Shown here: one piece after another, positions 21,701-31,982 of the stretch
How positions within the stretch are numbered: the stretch's first letter is position 1
Layout: every line of letters starts with the position of its first letter
From: Symbiodinium natans
Lineage: Eukaryota; Sar; Dinophyceae; Suessiales; Symbiodiniaceae
Reading direction: 5' to 3'
Length of the DNA stretch: 64,000 nucleotides
Assembly (NCBI GenBank): GCA_905221605.1
Contig: CAJNDS010000159.1
Coordinates: 84,501 to 148,500 of the forward strand
Notes under the pieces: generated by a model
Databases searched by the model: none
What the model saw: only the letters and a program-made list of their open reading frames with translations
Told to the model about the DNA's origin: nothing
Position numbers and translations under genes: made by a program

Positions 21701-24700
21701 TGTCCCGCGCGTGGCTTTCAGAAAAGCGACCGAGGGCGCACTCGGTGAGGGCAACTCTTCCTCTTGGCACTGTGGCCTCTTTGCTTGCATAGTACACAAG
21801 CTCGTCCTCATTGTGACGCTGCCAGAGCATAATGGGAGTGGCACTTACCAAGCAAGCAAAAAAACAAATGAAATTGCGGCAAGGTCTCTCTCTCGACCTG
21901 ACAGGCTGAAGGCGGCTACAGACATGACTGACACTACAGACTCTCTCGATACAACCTGCAGAACTGACTTTAGACAGGCCTGGCACCACCGCGTGACAGT
22001 TCGTCCAAGCCAGCACCCGCGCTTCGTAAGAAGCCGGCGTTGCCTGAATGCACTTCGCTAGAGCACCCGCGGAAGCACTCGCTGGAAGCACTTCCTCAGC
22101 GCAATGCAGCCAAGAAGCTTGAAAGCGAAGCTGCCTTGCGTTGCTTCATCACCCATGGCGCGGCTTCAGACCGGCATGCCAAGGCCAAGGCGCCAAGATA
22201 CTTGAAGTTAAATGGCCCGACTTTTTTGGCCCTCAAACAATATGCACCATTCTATTTCTGGCGTTCTCCATCTTAGGCTCAGCTTCGCAACCAACCATGT
22301 CTGACAGTGTGGGGCTTGATATAAAACATAGCTCCAGGTGCAGTGAGTGCCCTGCTCGTGTCCCAAGCTCTTAACTTGCAGCTGTAGTTGCAGCTGTAGA
22401 AGCGGAAAATGTGCTTGGGGACATGCTGTTGACGGCCTGTTCATGCAAGTTTTTGTTAAGCATGCCGTCTGGCTTGGTGGTTTTTGGCCTCTCCACACCT
22501 CTACGGCAACACCCAAATCGGGATCCTCGCTCGCCAAGCGCAGGGCTTGGTACAAAACCGGGCGAGCCTTGTTCGCAACCGTTCTGTGTCAGGACTTATT
22601 ACGATTCGCCGACGTTCGCCTGTGAACCACACATCAACAATCAGAATTCTATCATGAATGATCATTGCGGAGATCTCGGCCACTTCGGCAGCAACGTCTC
22701 ACTTTGGCAGCCGTGCGACACATGCTGGCTTGCTGCTGACTCGCTGCCCACATCCTTTGCTTGACCCGTTGGTGTGCCCCATTTCGCTGCATGCCTGCCG
22801 CCTGCCCTTGCCTAAACCTCGCAAACGAATGCTGCAGACACATGTCTATTGTGGGGCGAACACTGTCGCTTTTCGCCCACTGCCACGTGTACGATTCCAC
22901 GCCACGTCTTCTCCAGAACAGTTCATGTCCATACTTCGACCGTGTCCCGCACATAGCCCTTTGTGGGCAGCTCTCTCCCACGTGGCGGTGGGCATTCTTG
23001 TCATGTTGATGTTCAATCGCTCTTGTCTTCTCCTCCTATTCTCCCCACTTAGGCTTGAGGTTTTGGGGCGTTTTCGATGGTTCGGACTCAGTCCAAGTTG
23101 CACATGAGGAGATGTATGTGACGACTCTCTGGCTCCGCAAAACTACCGATGACCCAACGCTCCGACAATGGCACTGTTCGGAGGCGCCTACCAGGAGCAG
23201 CATCCTTTCTTCGTCTCAGCAGGTACCGTCGATACCTCAGAAGGGATTGGGTACCGCAGCATGACACCAGATGCCACAGAGATGCCACATCTACAAAAAA
23301 ACCAAATTGGGCGATTGTAAGGCATTGTAAGGCTTGCGCAAAGCATAGACCACACCAAAGCAAGCCAACCAAACGGGGGCTTGGAAGCGCCTTGCAACTT
23401 GCGGGCATTTTTATTTTACTCAGAATTCAGCTCGACATTCCGAGCAGACATTGCCTCACAAGTATTGCATTCATGCCCAGGCCATGCAGACCAGGACTAC
23501 ATAAACAAATTGAATTGGTCGATGTGGGTCTTCCCTCGATCTTATCTGGCTGTTCGTCTTTTGAGTGGGTTGTGGAAGGAACTGCTTTCCTCAAGAAACT
23601 CAAGAAGTTGCAAGTCCGCATGTGTGGGCAAGACTCTTGCCGCAAGAGGCGATCCCTACCGCACTGCTGACGGGGCGGTATCCTAGCCATGTTCTCGCGA
23701 TGCTACAGTGCTACATCTGTGAAGTACTGGGGAAATAGAGCCGAGACAGAGCAAGGGCGTGAAACACCAAGGGTTGGTTTGACCTCGGCCTCCGCTCAAG
23801 GCTGATTTGCGACCGAACGTTCGAACTTGTGCACTGCGCCGGCTGTTTCTAACACGAGGTCACGAGGTCTGAAAGCATCAAAAATCAAAAATATTCTGAG
23901 AACGCATTCCATGGTCAGCCTCCGAATCGCACAAGAGACTAGGGCAAGCTAGCCAGGCTAAACTTGGCATGCTGCGAGGTAGGATACGGTGTGCCATTGC
24001 GCAAGGCCGACCCTAAGAGGCCTGTCAAGTGTTCACCGGCACAGGCTTCCAAGAAGCTGCCAGCGCACTTTGGACAAGGCATGGTCAGGTGCGGGGTAGT
24101 CATTGAGTGTCATTGTGTTCGATTGAATTCAGAACGAATTCTTGCTGCCCGGACTGCACAGCCTCACTGAGCGCTCACGGAGCTGGCCTCGAGACAACGA
24201 AAGACTTGATCAAGCAATGCAGCAAAGCGAAGACTGTGAGTTGTGATGACGGACCTGCCAGTGACCTGTGCAAGCAGCGGCTCCATCCACTCCTTGCGGA
24301 ATTCCAGATCAAAAATCCCATCTCAAATTGTGCTGCTGGCTAGAACAGAGGACCCAGCTTGATCAAAGCAACTGGAAGCTCCGCCTGGCGCTTGAGAAAA
24401 CTCGATTCGCTCCCATTGCAAACATGCTGAGAACCGCAAGAGCGCCTGCAGCCGCCTGCACTCGCTTTGCAATCACTTTGCAGTGTCAAATGCTCGCAAT
24501 CGACTTAGTCGACTTCCCCCAATCCGGTTAAGGCGACTGTTCTCAAGGCAGCTCTGAAGGCAGCTCAAGGCATGTCAAGGCCTGGCTGCGAAGCTTTGCT
24601 GCTGCTTGACGCCAGCGCTGGCGCGGTGCCTACTGAGGCAGGACACTTTTTGAGATTGAGACTCCACAGTTTCCGCATAGGTCTGCAAATCCACCGGGCC

Positions 24701-24715
24701 TTGCCAACCTGCGCA

Positions 24716-24768
24716 CTGCACGCACTGCACGCACTGCACGCACTGCACACACTGCACGCATGCATGGA
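24716..24768. repeat. 9-bp tandem repeat, about 5-6 copies
   Basis: The unit CACTGCACG is repeated in tandem with one variant copy (CACTGCACA) near the end. Confidence 0.85.
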
Positions 24769-25332
24769 CTCCACGAAACTCTTGCTTTGTGACAGCGCCT
24801 CCAGTTCAACTGGGCATCTGCCCAGAGCGGCAAGCTTCCCAGGATGTCGCAGCAGCTGCAGCCTCAAAATTGAGCAGAAGCACGACCGTCCAAGGCCCCA
24901 AGACGCTGAGTCAAGATTCTGCCAGGCACAGTACGCACAGTGTCAAGCCTAAGCTCGTGTGCACTGAGACTAAGCCCGCGGCACGAACTCTAAAACCTCA
25001 CGGACGGCAGTGGCTTCAGACGACGCAAGTTCCCAAGTAGGGCAACAAAACTTGTCCAAAATCTTCACCCAGCATGCATGTGGTGACTCAGTGGTGAAGC
25101 TTGCAGTTTGCGAACAACGGAACGACCACGCTACGGGGGAGAAGTCCACAGACGCGATCATAGAGGTCAGAAAGATGGGATTTGTCAACTGCGCAGGAAC
25201 GTTAACCACAGTAACAGGATCACAGCGTTCCTTCAAGGCCTAAGAATTGCCGGCGCCACCGCCATGCCCAAACCCCTTTGCACGGACGTCGAATCTTAAG
25301 CCAGCGAAAGTGGAGACGAGGAAGCATGAGCG

Positions 25333-25334
<2 letters not shown>

Positions 25335-25367
<33 letters not shown>

Positions 25368-25378
25368 TAGAGAGAGTG
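25335..25378. repeat. (GA)n microsatellite
   Basis: This is a run of GA dinucleotides with a single interruption (AAAGATA) near its end. Confidence 0.9.
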
Positions 25379-25660
25379 ACAGGGACAGCAAGAGATCTTC
25401 ACCAGGCCCTGTCAAAGACAGACAAGACTATGTAGAGGAAGAGGCGTTATGGAACAGCCAGACCTGCCGCTGAAGCTTGCTGTGCATGACAATTGTCAGA
25501 ACAAGCACAGCAACTTTAAAGGATGTCACTACTCAAGGTGCGTGAAGCAATGCAATGGCCATTCAGAAGGAAACGCAACCTCCCACGTGCCCTGAGCAGA
25601 GCACATAAATGCCACAATCGGAGAAGTTGGACTGCTGCGGAACATTGATTGTCACAGCCT

Positions 25661-26056
25661 CTACGTGTCATGCGCTTTGCATCTCTCTCTTACTATAGAT
25701 TCTGACCACAGGTGCCAAACAAAAGTGGAAGCCTGCACGCGTTGCTCATCAAAGCAACTGCCCAGGGGACCAGCACAATCCATCCATTCTGATCTCAGGT
25801 ATTGCTTCAGCTTCTGCAATGCGACCACCTGCCAAGGTTGCACTGCCGCTGCTCCCAGTGCATTGACGGCGGCCTCGTGCTTTTCGTTGGCGGGGGAGCG
25901 CAAAGAATCCAGGAAAGCAACGGTGGTCATCAACTGGAGATCCTGGCACGCCCTATCCATAGCAATGGATGTGCACAATTTGGTCAGCCAGTCAGGCTCC
26001 TCATAGATGTCAACAGCTGCCCATGGTCTGCAGACCTTAGCCCGTTCTTGCAGCAC
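25661..26056 (-). CDS. Hypothetical exon, helical
   Basis: The minus strand is open for about 131 codons with protein-like, helical composition, for example QDLQLMTTVAFLDSLRSPAN and EAAVNALGAAAVQPWQVVAL. I do not recognise a family. Flanking exons were not identified. Confidence 0.4.
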   Translation of the reverse strand: MLQERAKVCRPWAAVDIYEEPDWLTKLCTSIAMDRACQDLQLMTTVAFLDSLRSPANEKHEAAVNALGAAAVQPWQVVALQKLKQYLRSEWMDCAGPLGSCFDEQRVQASTFVWHLWSESIVRERCKAHDT

Positions 26057-26059
26057 TCG

Positions 26060-27830
26060 ACGTCCACAGTGCCCAGCTGGGGAAAATCAAGCAATTCGGC
26101 TCTGATTCATGCAGTGCCAGGAAAACGACCACGGCGAGAGACCAGTGGCGCTCGGCCTTATGAATCTGCCATTGGGGGGTCATAGTGGAGCAGAGGAGGA
26201 AAAGGCGCTGAAGGGTTCAGGCCTTGAAGCTACTGAGATGAAGTTTGAGTGTGTTCGTGATCTTGGGCGCGCACTTCATGGTGCAAAGGCAATAGCAAGT
26301 AGTCACAAGCAAAGATTCCTGCCACGCCAGAGTAAATGTGGAGTGGATGTCCTAGACCATATGGGCCATGACACACTCCGCTCTATTGGGGGTCGATGCA
26401 TGTTCAAAACTGGAAGGTCTGACAACCCTTTCGGTCACAAATTTTGCAAACTTAAGATGCGAAGTTGGACACACCTGTAGGATGTCGTCGGCGAACACCA
26501 CGTGTCCAAGTGCGAACCTGGAGTAAGTTATGTGCTGCTGCACGTCCCGTCTGGCTGCAACTTGTAACTTTAGTTCCCCACTCTTGTCCATCCGTGATCG
26601 CTTTCACCAGGCCTAGGCTTCAAGTGCTCACCAGGCCTAGCTCATCGTTTGGATCCCTAAGCTTGTCAGGCAGCAACTCCATCTCCAGATGTGGGCCCGC
26701 CTCACCAGTGGCCACGGCTTAGGACACCCCGCGGTTGCGACCAACACATTCTGTCGCTTGCGCTGCACGTTTGGGCACACAGACCATGCGCAATGGGCTC
26801 GGGGCAGCCAAACTTGCAGTCTGAGAGGAAAATGGACAGCATGGTGCTCCATACAAGTATTCTGGATGCACTCTTAAGCGAGTAGATTGGCTCCGATGCC
26901 GACAATACCAGTGCTTGTCGAATCATCTGTTTGAGCACCACTGTCAGACTGCGAGCTCGGCCGGAAAACCGCGCACAAGAAGACCCTGGCGCCGCTGCTT
27001 CACGGCGCAGGTCGAGTCTAGTCGACGGCAATACCACCAGCTCCCATGAGGGATGCCGACACAGTCGCGGGAAGCATGCCACCCACACTTGTGGCATTGG
27101 TCACATCCGTCCCTTCGGAGGCAGTCTCCGTGAGCTCATATCCGGAATCCTGTGGAAAGAACCCCCGCAGCAGACTTGGGCAACAATGGCATCGCAATGG
27201 AAGCAGCTCGAGCCTGCAAAGGACGAGCCACCGGCCCTCAGAGAAGTCAGCCGGAAGGAGTAGGAAGCACTACGAGAGTGGATTGAGGCTTCGACCGTTC
27301 TTGTGCTTCCATCCGAAAATGCCACCACCTGGCTCACCGCATTGCTTGCGAATGTACTGGACGCTGAGATACTGAAAGCATGTGCCATGTGCCGTTCACA
27401 TCGATCCAAGTGGCGTAGGCGCCGCAATCGCTCCACCTTGATGGTCTGGTGCCCAGCTCGCAAAAGCCAGCGACAGAAGGCACGACATCTTGAGAAGGGT
27501 GTGGCCACTTCACCTTAGGACGGGCTTCCAGATGAGAAATTGAGGTTTCAGTTGCTGGTGAAGACAGGAAGCTGTACACAATGATTGGCTTGGTTCTGTG
27601 CTTCCTTGGCTTTCAACTAACTTGGAACCTTGCAGGTGCACATGACATGGCACGCTCAAGCAAGCATATGCACCAACTCCACCATAATCTTCACCCCAAT
27701 GCTTTTCATGTGTCAGCAGCTTATGTATCAACTGGTCATCAGCAGACATGAACACGTTCACGAGGCCATAATCCTTGGCAGGAGGGCCGTGGCATGCTCA
27801 CCTTACTAGAAGTACTAGAAGGGCAGCTGC
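26060..27830. other. No gene recognised
   Basis: Only short, overlapping frames are present. A minus-strand segment at 27,690-27,770 (NVFMSADDQLIHKLLTHEKH) is protein-like and may be a further exon of the J-domain/rhodanese gene to its right. I could not join it. Confidence 0.35.
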
Positions 27831-27837
27831 ACCTGCG

Positions 27838-28830
27838 CTAAGGCTCGATGATTTCAGGCAGAGGAGTACAGTAGGCATCTGCAATGTGTCCGGCCACAAA
27901 GTCCCGCCGATCGCGCACATCGATGAAAATCACCCCCTCCTCGTCCTTGTGTAGGCGCTTTGCCGTCTCCAGACCGATCCACTTCACCTCCTCAACATCC
28001 TTGTCAGACCAACTACAGAAACAAGGGCCTAAGGCTGTAATTGCTGCCATGCTGCTGCCAAGGCTCCCCTCCAAGCCCATCTGAAATCCACATGGCACCA
28101 TAATCATCAAACTGCTGACCCTCAAATTCTGCAACCTGCTTTTCGATCTCTGGGACGGTTGCTTCCCACCACCACTGAAAAAGCTCGTCTTCTTCCTCCT
28201 CGTCAAAAAGCACCTCGGCAAGAACATGCTGCTGGCAGGAGGTAAAGCCAGTGAAGCCAGTGGAGCCCCAGCCTTCTCCTCCATGTCAGGAGTGAGCTTG
28301 CCGAGGATCCTGGTCTTGACTCTGGCTTTGCACTCTCTGCACCGCCATCCACTACGACTCCACAACTTTGAGTCAGGCGTAAGGACCGCTCCAGAGCAAG
28401 CGCCGCTGCTGTCTCGTGTCCATCAGCGTTTCGAAAGCTCCGTAGACTTTTCCTTGCAGATCGTTTTGAAGCACAGAGGGCACCCTCACAATTCCATCTC
28501 TGTTATATGCAAGCATGGCTGCGGAATGCATCTGCCGATTGCGGATGCTTGTTCCTGGTTGGAGTGTTTGCACAGCTCCCGAGCATTCCAAGCGCATAAG
28601 AGACATCAGATCATCATCTACAGGTGCAGGTGGCACGCAGCCAAGCAACTTGTCGGGGTGCACTGCAAGCGATATCTTCCTGTAGGCCTTCTTGAGAATG
28701 CTCAGGTCTGTAATGAGCTGCGGAGGAAGATCCAACACTTCGAAGTCATTGCGCGATTCGAGAACTCCTCAGTTCAACAATTCTCTGCTGCAAAGCAACA
28801 CTGCACACACTGGACCTTCGACATCACTGA
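27838..28830 (-). CDS. J-domain (DnaJ) protein with a rhodanese-like segment
   Basis: The first exon I see (about 28,640-28,775) encodes helices I-II of a J domain: NDFEVLDLPPQLITD, LKKAYRKISLAVHPDK. It includes the HPD motif that stimulates Hsp70 ATPase. Helix III/IV is in a separate exon near 28,385-28,440 (AFETLMDTRQQRRLLW). A Cys pair (CRECK) lies near 28,330. An acidic, Trp-rich segment (DEEEEDELFQWWWEATVPEI) lies at about 28,140-28,210. The last exon (27,838-28,005) is the N-terminal half of a rhodanese fold: WIGLETAKRLHKDEEGVIFI, DVRDRRDFVAGHIADAY. The frame stops at GAGCCTTAG, but GAGCCT also matches GA donors in this window, so the rhodanese half with the active Cys may be in a later exon. 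Exon joins are partly unresolved. Confidence 0.62.
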
Positions 28831-28839
28831 GTTGACAGC

Positions 28840-29850
28840 TTAGCTTCTCTCTATCGCCTTGTCATACCAGTACTGTGGATCCAACCTGACTTCGTACAGC
28901 TTGCGCTTCGCCTCCCCAGCTCCAAGCAAAACGATCTCGTCGCCGTTGCCCACCTGATCCCGCTCGATCCTGCGCAAGCTTCGCTTGGCTCTCTGTGACT
29001 CTGTGCAGGGAGGGACTGGAGGGAAGCTATACAATCAGCCCTTCTGGCCAAGCCACTGATCCGGGTGGAGTTCAATATTGTCCTCAGTGGAGGCGTGCGG
29101 CACTCATGGCAAGTCTGTCACCAGCGAGCACTGCCGCCGCAGTGCCATGCAACGCAGCACCCCCCCCACGAGAGGTCCTCCTTCAGCAGCAAGAGTGTGG
29201 CTCCCTCGGATTGCAGGCCTACGCTCTTGTCGCTGAGGATCACGACTTTCCTGAGTTTGCAGGAAACCTCACTACGCACAAGCAGAAACAAGCATCCTTC
29301 TCAGGGCCTCATCTTGGAGCCAAGCCACACAGAGTACCGGCCGCTTGCAGGATCGAAGCCCATAATCGCCCCGTTCTTGCCATTGTACTTCTGATAATCC
29401 TCCCTTTTGAGGGAAAGGATGCGCACCTTCTTTCCTTATTCCAAGCTCCGAAAACTCCGCAATCAGTCACAGACTGAGGCCATCTAAAGTCGGGCATCCC
29501 GTGGCAATCTTCTGCTGGAAGCCTCCTTGTGGACCTCGTTCTTTGGAGCGTTCCGAAGAAGTGTCGTCCTCTTTCTTGCTACTGATGCTCTGCTTGCGCA
29601 GGAGCTCCTGGGGATCAGCGCATAGCTTTCAAGGACCAGCTGTTTTGCAAGTCGTTTGGCTGCTTCTAACACTCCAGCCTTCTGGCCAAGCCGGACAGTG
29701 ACCTCAGAACTCCCCTTCCATCTGTACGCCAAAAGATGCTGAGTGCCCTTAGGCCGCCAAGGCCGCCGCCCAACCCGATTCGGGGCCTTGTCCTTGGAGT
29801 CGCCGGTAGCAAAGCCTCTCGCCCAAGACATCCAGCTCCTCAGGCGAAGA
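28840..29850 (-). CDS. Uncharacterised protein with a KOW-like segment
   Basis: Exons in order: a basic segment at about 29,705-29,810 (GRRPWRPKGTQHLLAYRWKG) ending at a GT donor; 29,535-29,607 (ELLRKQSISSKKEDDTSSER); 29,321-29,426 (VRILSLKREDYQKYNGKNGA then IMGFDPASGRYSVWL), which resembles the KOW-like 'NGK/R-G-vvgfd--GRY-V-L' motif; a segment near 29,200-29,270 (KVVILSDKSVGLQSEGATLL); and the last exon from about 28,990 (RIERDQVGNGDEIVLLGAGE to YWYDKAIERS) with TAA at 28,840. The function is unknown; KOW-like modules often bind RNA or protein. It stops only a few tens of bases before the J-domain gene begins. Confidence 0.5.
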
Positions 29851-29859
29851 TGCGCAGGT

Positions 29860-31080
29860 ACAAGTGGTGCATGTGAGGGGATGTGAGAGCATGCAAAGCG
29901 TCCGAGTGTCCTCCACCAGGGCGCCAGTGGAGAGCCGCTCGCCACATTGCAGCGAGCTGAGTTCTGGCCCCTGGCGAACAATGATACCACCTGAAGGCCA
30001 TCGGATTTGTCACAATTTGTCACAATGCGTACACCTGGTCTGTTTCCTCACCGAGACGCGTCAACACAAAAACATGCACTCAAATACACACATACAAGAT
30101 GCCTAAATCACCACCGCCCACGACTTCCCAGACACTGGCGGGTGCCATGGCCGATTGTGTGCTTCATAGCATAACTATGTGTCAACACCACCAAGGCAAG
30201 CCCACTGGGTAGCGTCGAAAAGTGGGTGCAACTGAAGGTGGTGCTCGTGGTTGCCATTCTTGCTGCCATACATGTTCTGCCTTGTCATTGCTCAGGTGTG
30301 GCTCGACTACCGGATGGCCTCACGCAACTCGAGAAGATGCCAACGTACTGCTGCTAATCTGTTACCTGCAAGCGGTCTTTGAAGCTGAAATGCTGCGAAA
30401 TGCGGCAAGAAATGAACCAAACATGGGCGGCAGCAAGGCCCCAAGGCATGACGAGGAATGCACTGGCCAATCTGGATGGGTCCCACAAGTCCATTGCTTT
30501 GGCAGGGCCAGGCACGAGCTGTTGAGATCGTCTGCTGTCCAGTGAACAGTCCAATCAATCAGAGCCTTCACCTTGCAGGGGAACTGACATGATCGTGTCA
30601 TGCAGAAAGCACTGGCCACAGGGATGTGCCAGGAGGCTTGCTGGGCTTGAACGCGGCCTTGGTCATCGTCACTGTCGGAATCTCCCTCACCGATTTGGGC
30701 TGCGCCTGTCGGAGAAAGCCCTTCTGTGGTGACCACGCCAGTGGCCACAGTAAGCAACCCCCCATGACATCAAAGAAGGCCTGGCCTTGCCAGTGGCTTG
30801 CAGCACTTGCTGTGTAGCCGGTGTAACCCATCTGCATACTCAAACGGAGTAATGTGGATGGTGCTAGCAAATATTTCTCGGCCTCGGCACGACCAGCAAC
30901 TCTTCCAGCGCGCAAGCCAACAGTTCAACAATGTCGAAAATGTGCTACGCCCAATGCGGGAAAAGTAGAAATACGCCGGGCTTTGCATGAGCTGCTCTTC
31001 GACTCCACTGCTATGCACCCCGCTCCACGACTACGGACGGCCACATTAACAAAGCGGTGGCCACAAGGCGAGGGTGAATT
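29860..31080. other. No gene recognised
   Basis: Frames are short and conflicting. A minus-strand segment at 30,545-30,600 (VKALIDWTVHWTADDLN) is protein-like but isolated. Confidence 0.35.
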
Positions 31081-31082
31081 CA

Positions 31083-31780
31083 CAGTCTTGTCACTCCTGT
31101 ACCCTGAACCCTCACAACCTGAGCTCTGACAGCTCTGAACCCTAGGAAGTTGAGAACTGGAGGGAACTTGGGGTTGAGGGTTGACGGGCGTTGGGGACTT
31201 AAGTTTTGAGGTTCAGGGCTAGAAGCTGAAAGGAGGTTGTGAGCCTCGGACAGTTTGTGTACATCGTGGGCCTTCTGGTTGGGAGAAGGTTTTTGAATGT
31301 TAGGAATGGCTTCGGGGTTGTGGGGGGATTCCGAAGCCATTTTCAGGCCCCAAAGGAAAATCAGAAAAATAGGCTCATTTTCTTAAATCAAAGAAAATGA
31401 GTCCGCCCTTTTCTTATTTTCCTTTTGGGCCTCAAAAGGATTCTCTCTAGAATTGGAAGGCTTGGGGAAGGGTTTGAACGTTGAGAATGGTTTTGGGACT
31501 GTTTGGAGGGTTGGGGCAGTTCTGGGATGGTTGGGCGGGGTTTCAAGAGCCATATTCAGGTGCTTCCCTGAAGATTGGATTCGCTTATCTGCTGATAGTT
31601 GGGCCTCCTGGGAGGGCTTTTGAATATTGAGTAGGGTTTTGGGACTGTTTGTTTGGAGGGTGTGCAGGTCTGGGAGGATTTGGGAGGGGTTTCCGGAGCC
31701 GTTTTCAAGCCTAAGAAAATGAGAGGCCTTTTCCTGTTTCAGTCTCCGGCCTGGCGGGCGTTCCCACTAGACTTGCCCAA
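31083..31780. repeat. Block of degenerate GT-rich repeats with a foldback
   Basis: Three diverged copies of one unit start near 31,285, 31,465 and 31,612. Each carries a GAATGTT/GAACGTT-like start, then GGTTTTGGGACTGTTTGGAG or a variant, and ends with a GAGCC...TTTTCAGG-like tail. The first copy is followed by an imperfect inverted repeat at about 31,346-31,432. Base composition (G and T rich on the plus strand) differs from the flanks. Confidence 0.6.
31346..31432. repeat. Imperfect inverted repeat (foldback), about 40-bp arms
   Basis: The left arm begins GGCCCCAAAGGAAAATCAGA and the right arm ends TTATTTTCCTTTTGGGCC. The inner arms pair CTCATTTTCTT with AAGAAAATGAG around a short TAAATC loop. 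It could be a miniature foldback element or a transcript hairpin. Confidence 0.75.
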
Positions 31781-31982
31781 ACTCTCCAAAACCCACACCT
31801 AATTAAGAAATCTAGTACCAAAGGGTGTCTTAATTTAGTCTTGGCTTGCTTCAGCCCTGCAATACAGGATTTAAGAAATAACACATTTATTAAGAAACTT
31901 GCGAAGAAATAAGGTGTCCTCTAAGTCTGAGGCCGTGTTCCTGAAAAAATGAGTGCCTTAACTTTAAGAATCCAGGGTACCC

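Larger units (their letters stand above)
21710..25655. other. No gene recognised; two simple repeats
   Basis: I find no family motif. A minus-strand segment at about 22,480-22,555 (YQALRLASEDPDLGVAVEVW) is protein-like but isolated. A long plus-strand frame at 23,149-23,670 has the composition of a random frame. Simple repeats at 24.7 kb and 25.3 kb are listed separately. Confidence 0.4.

Noticed and set aside
23149-23670. Plus-strand open frame of 173 codons
   Set aside because: No motif, random-like composition and opposite strand to all supported genes.
26352-26591. A FADDIL string on the minus strand that recalls the reverse-transcriptase catalytic box
   Set aside because: No other reverse-transcriptase motif lies around it and the frame is short with random composition.
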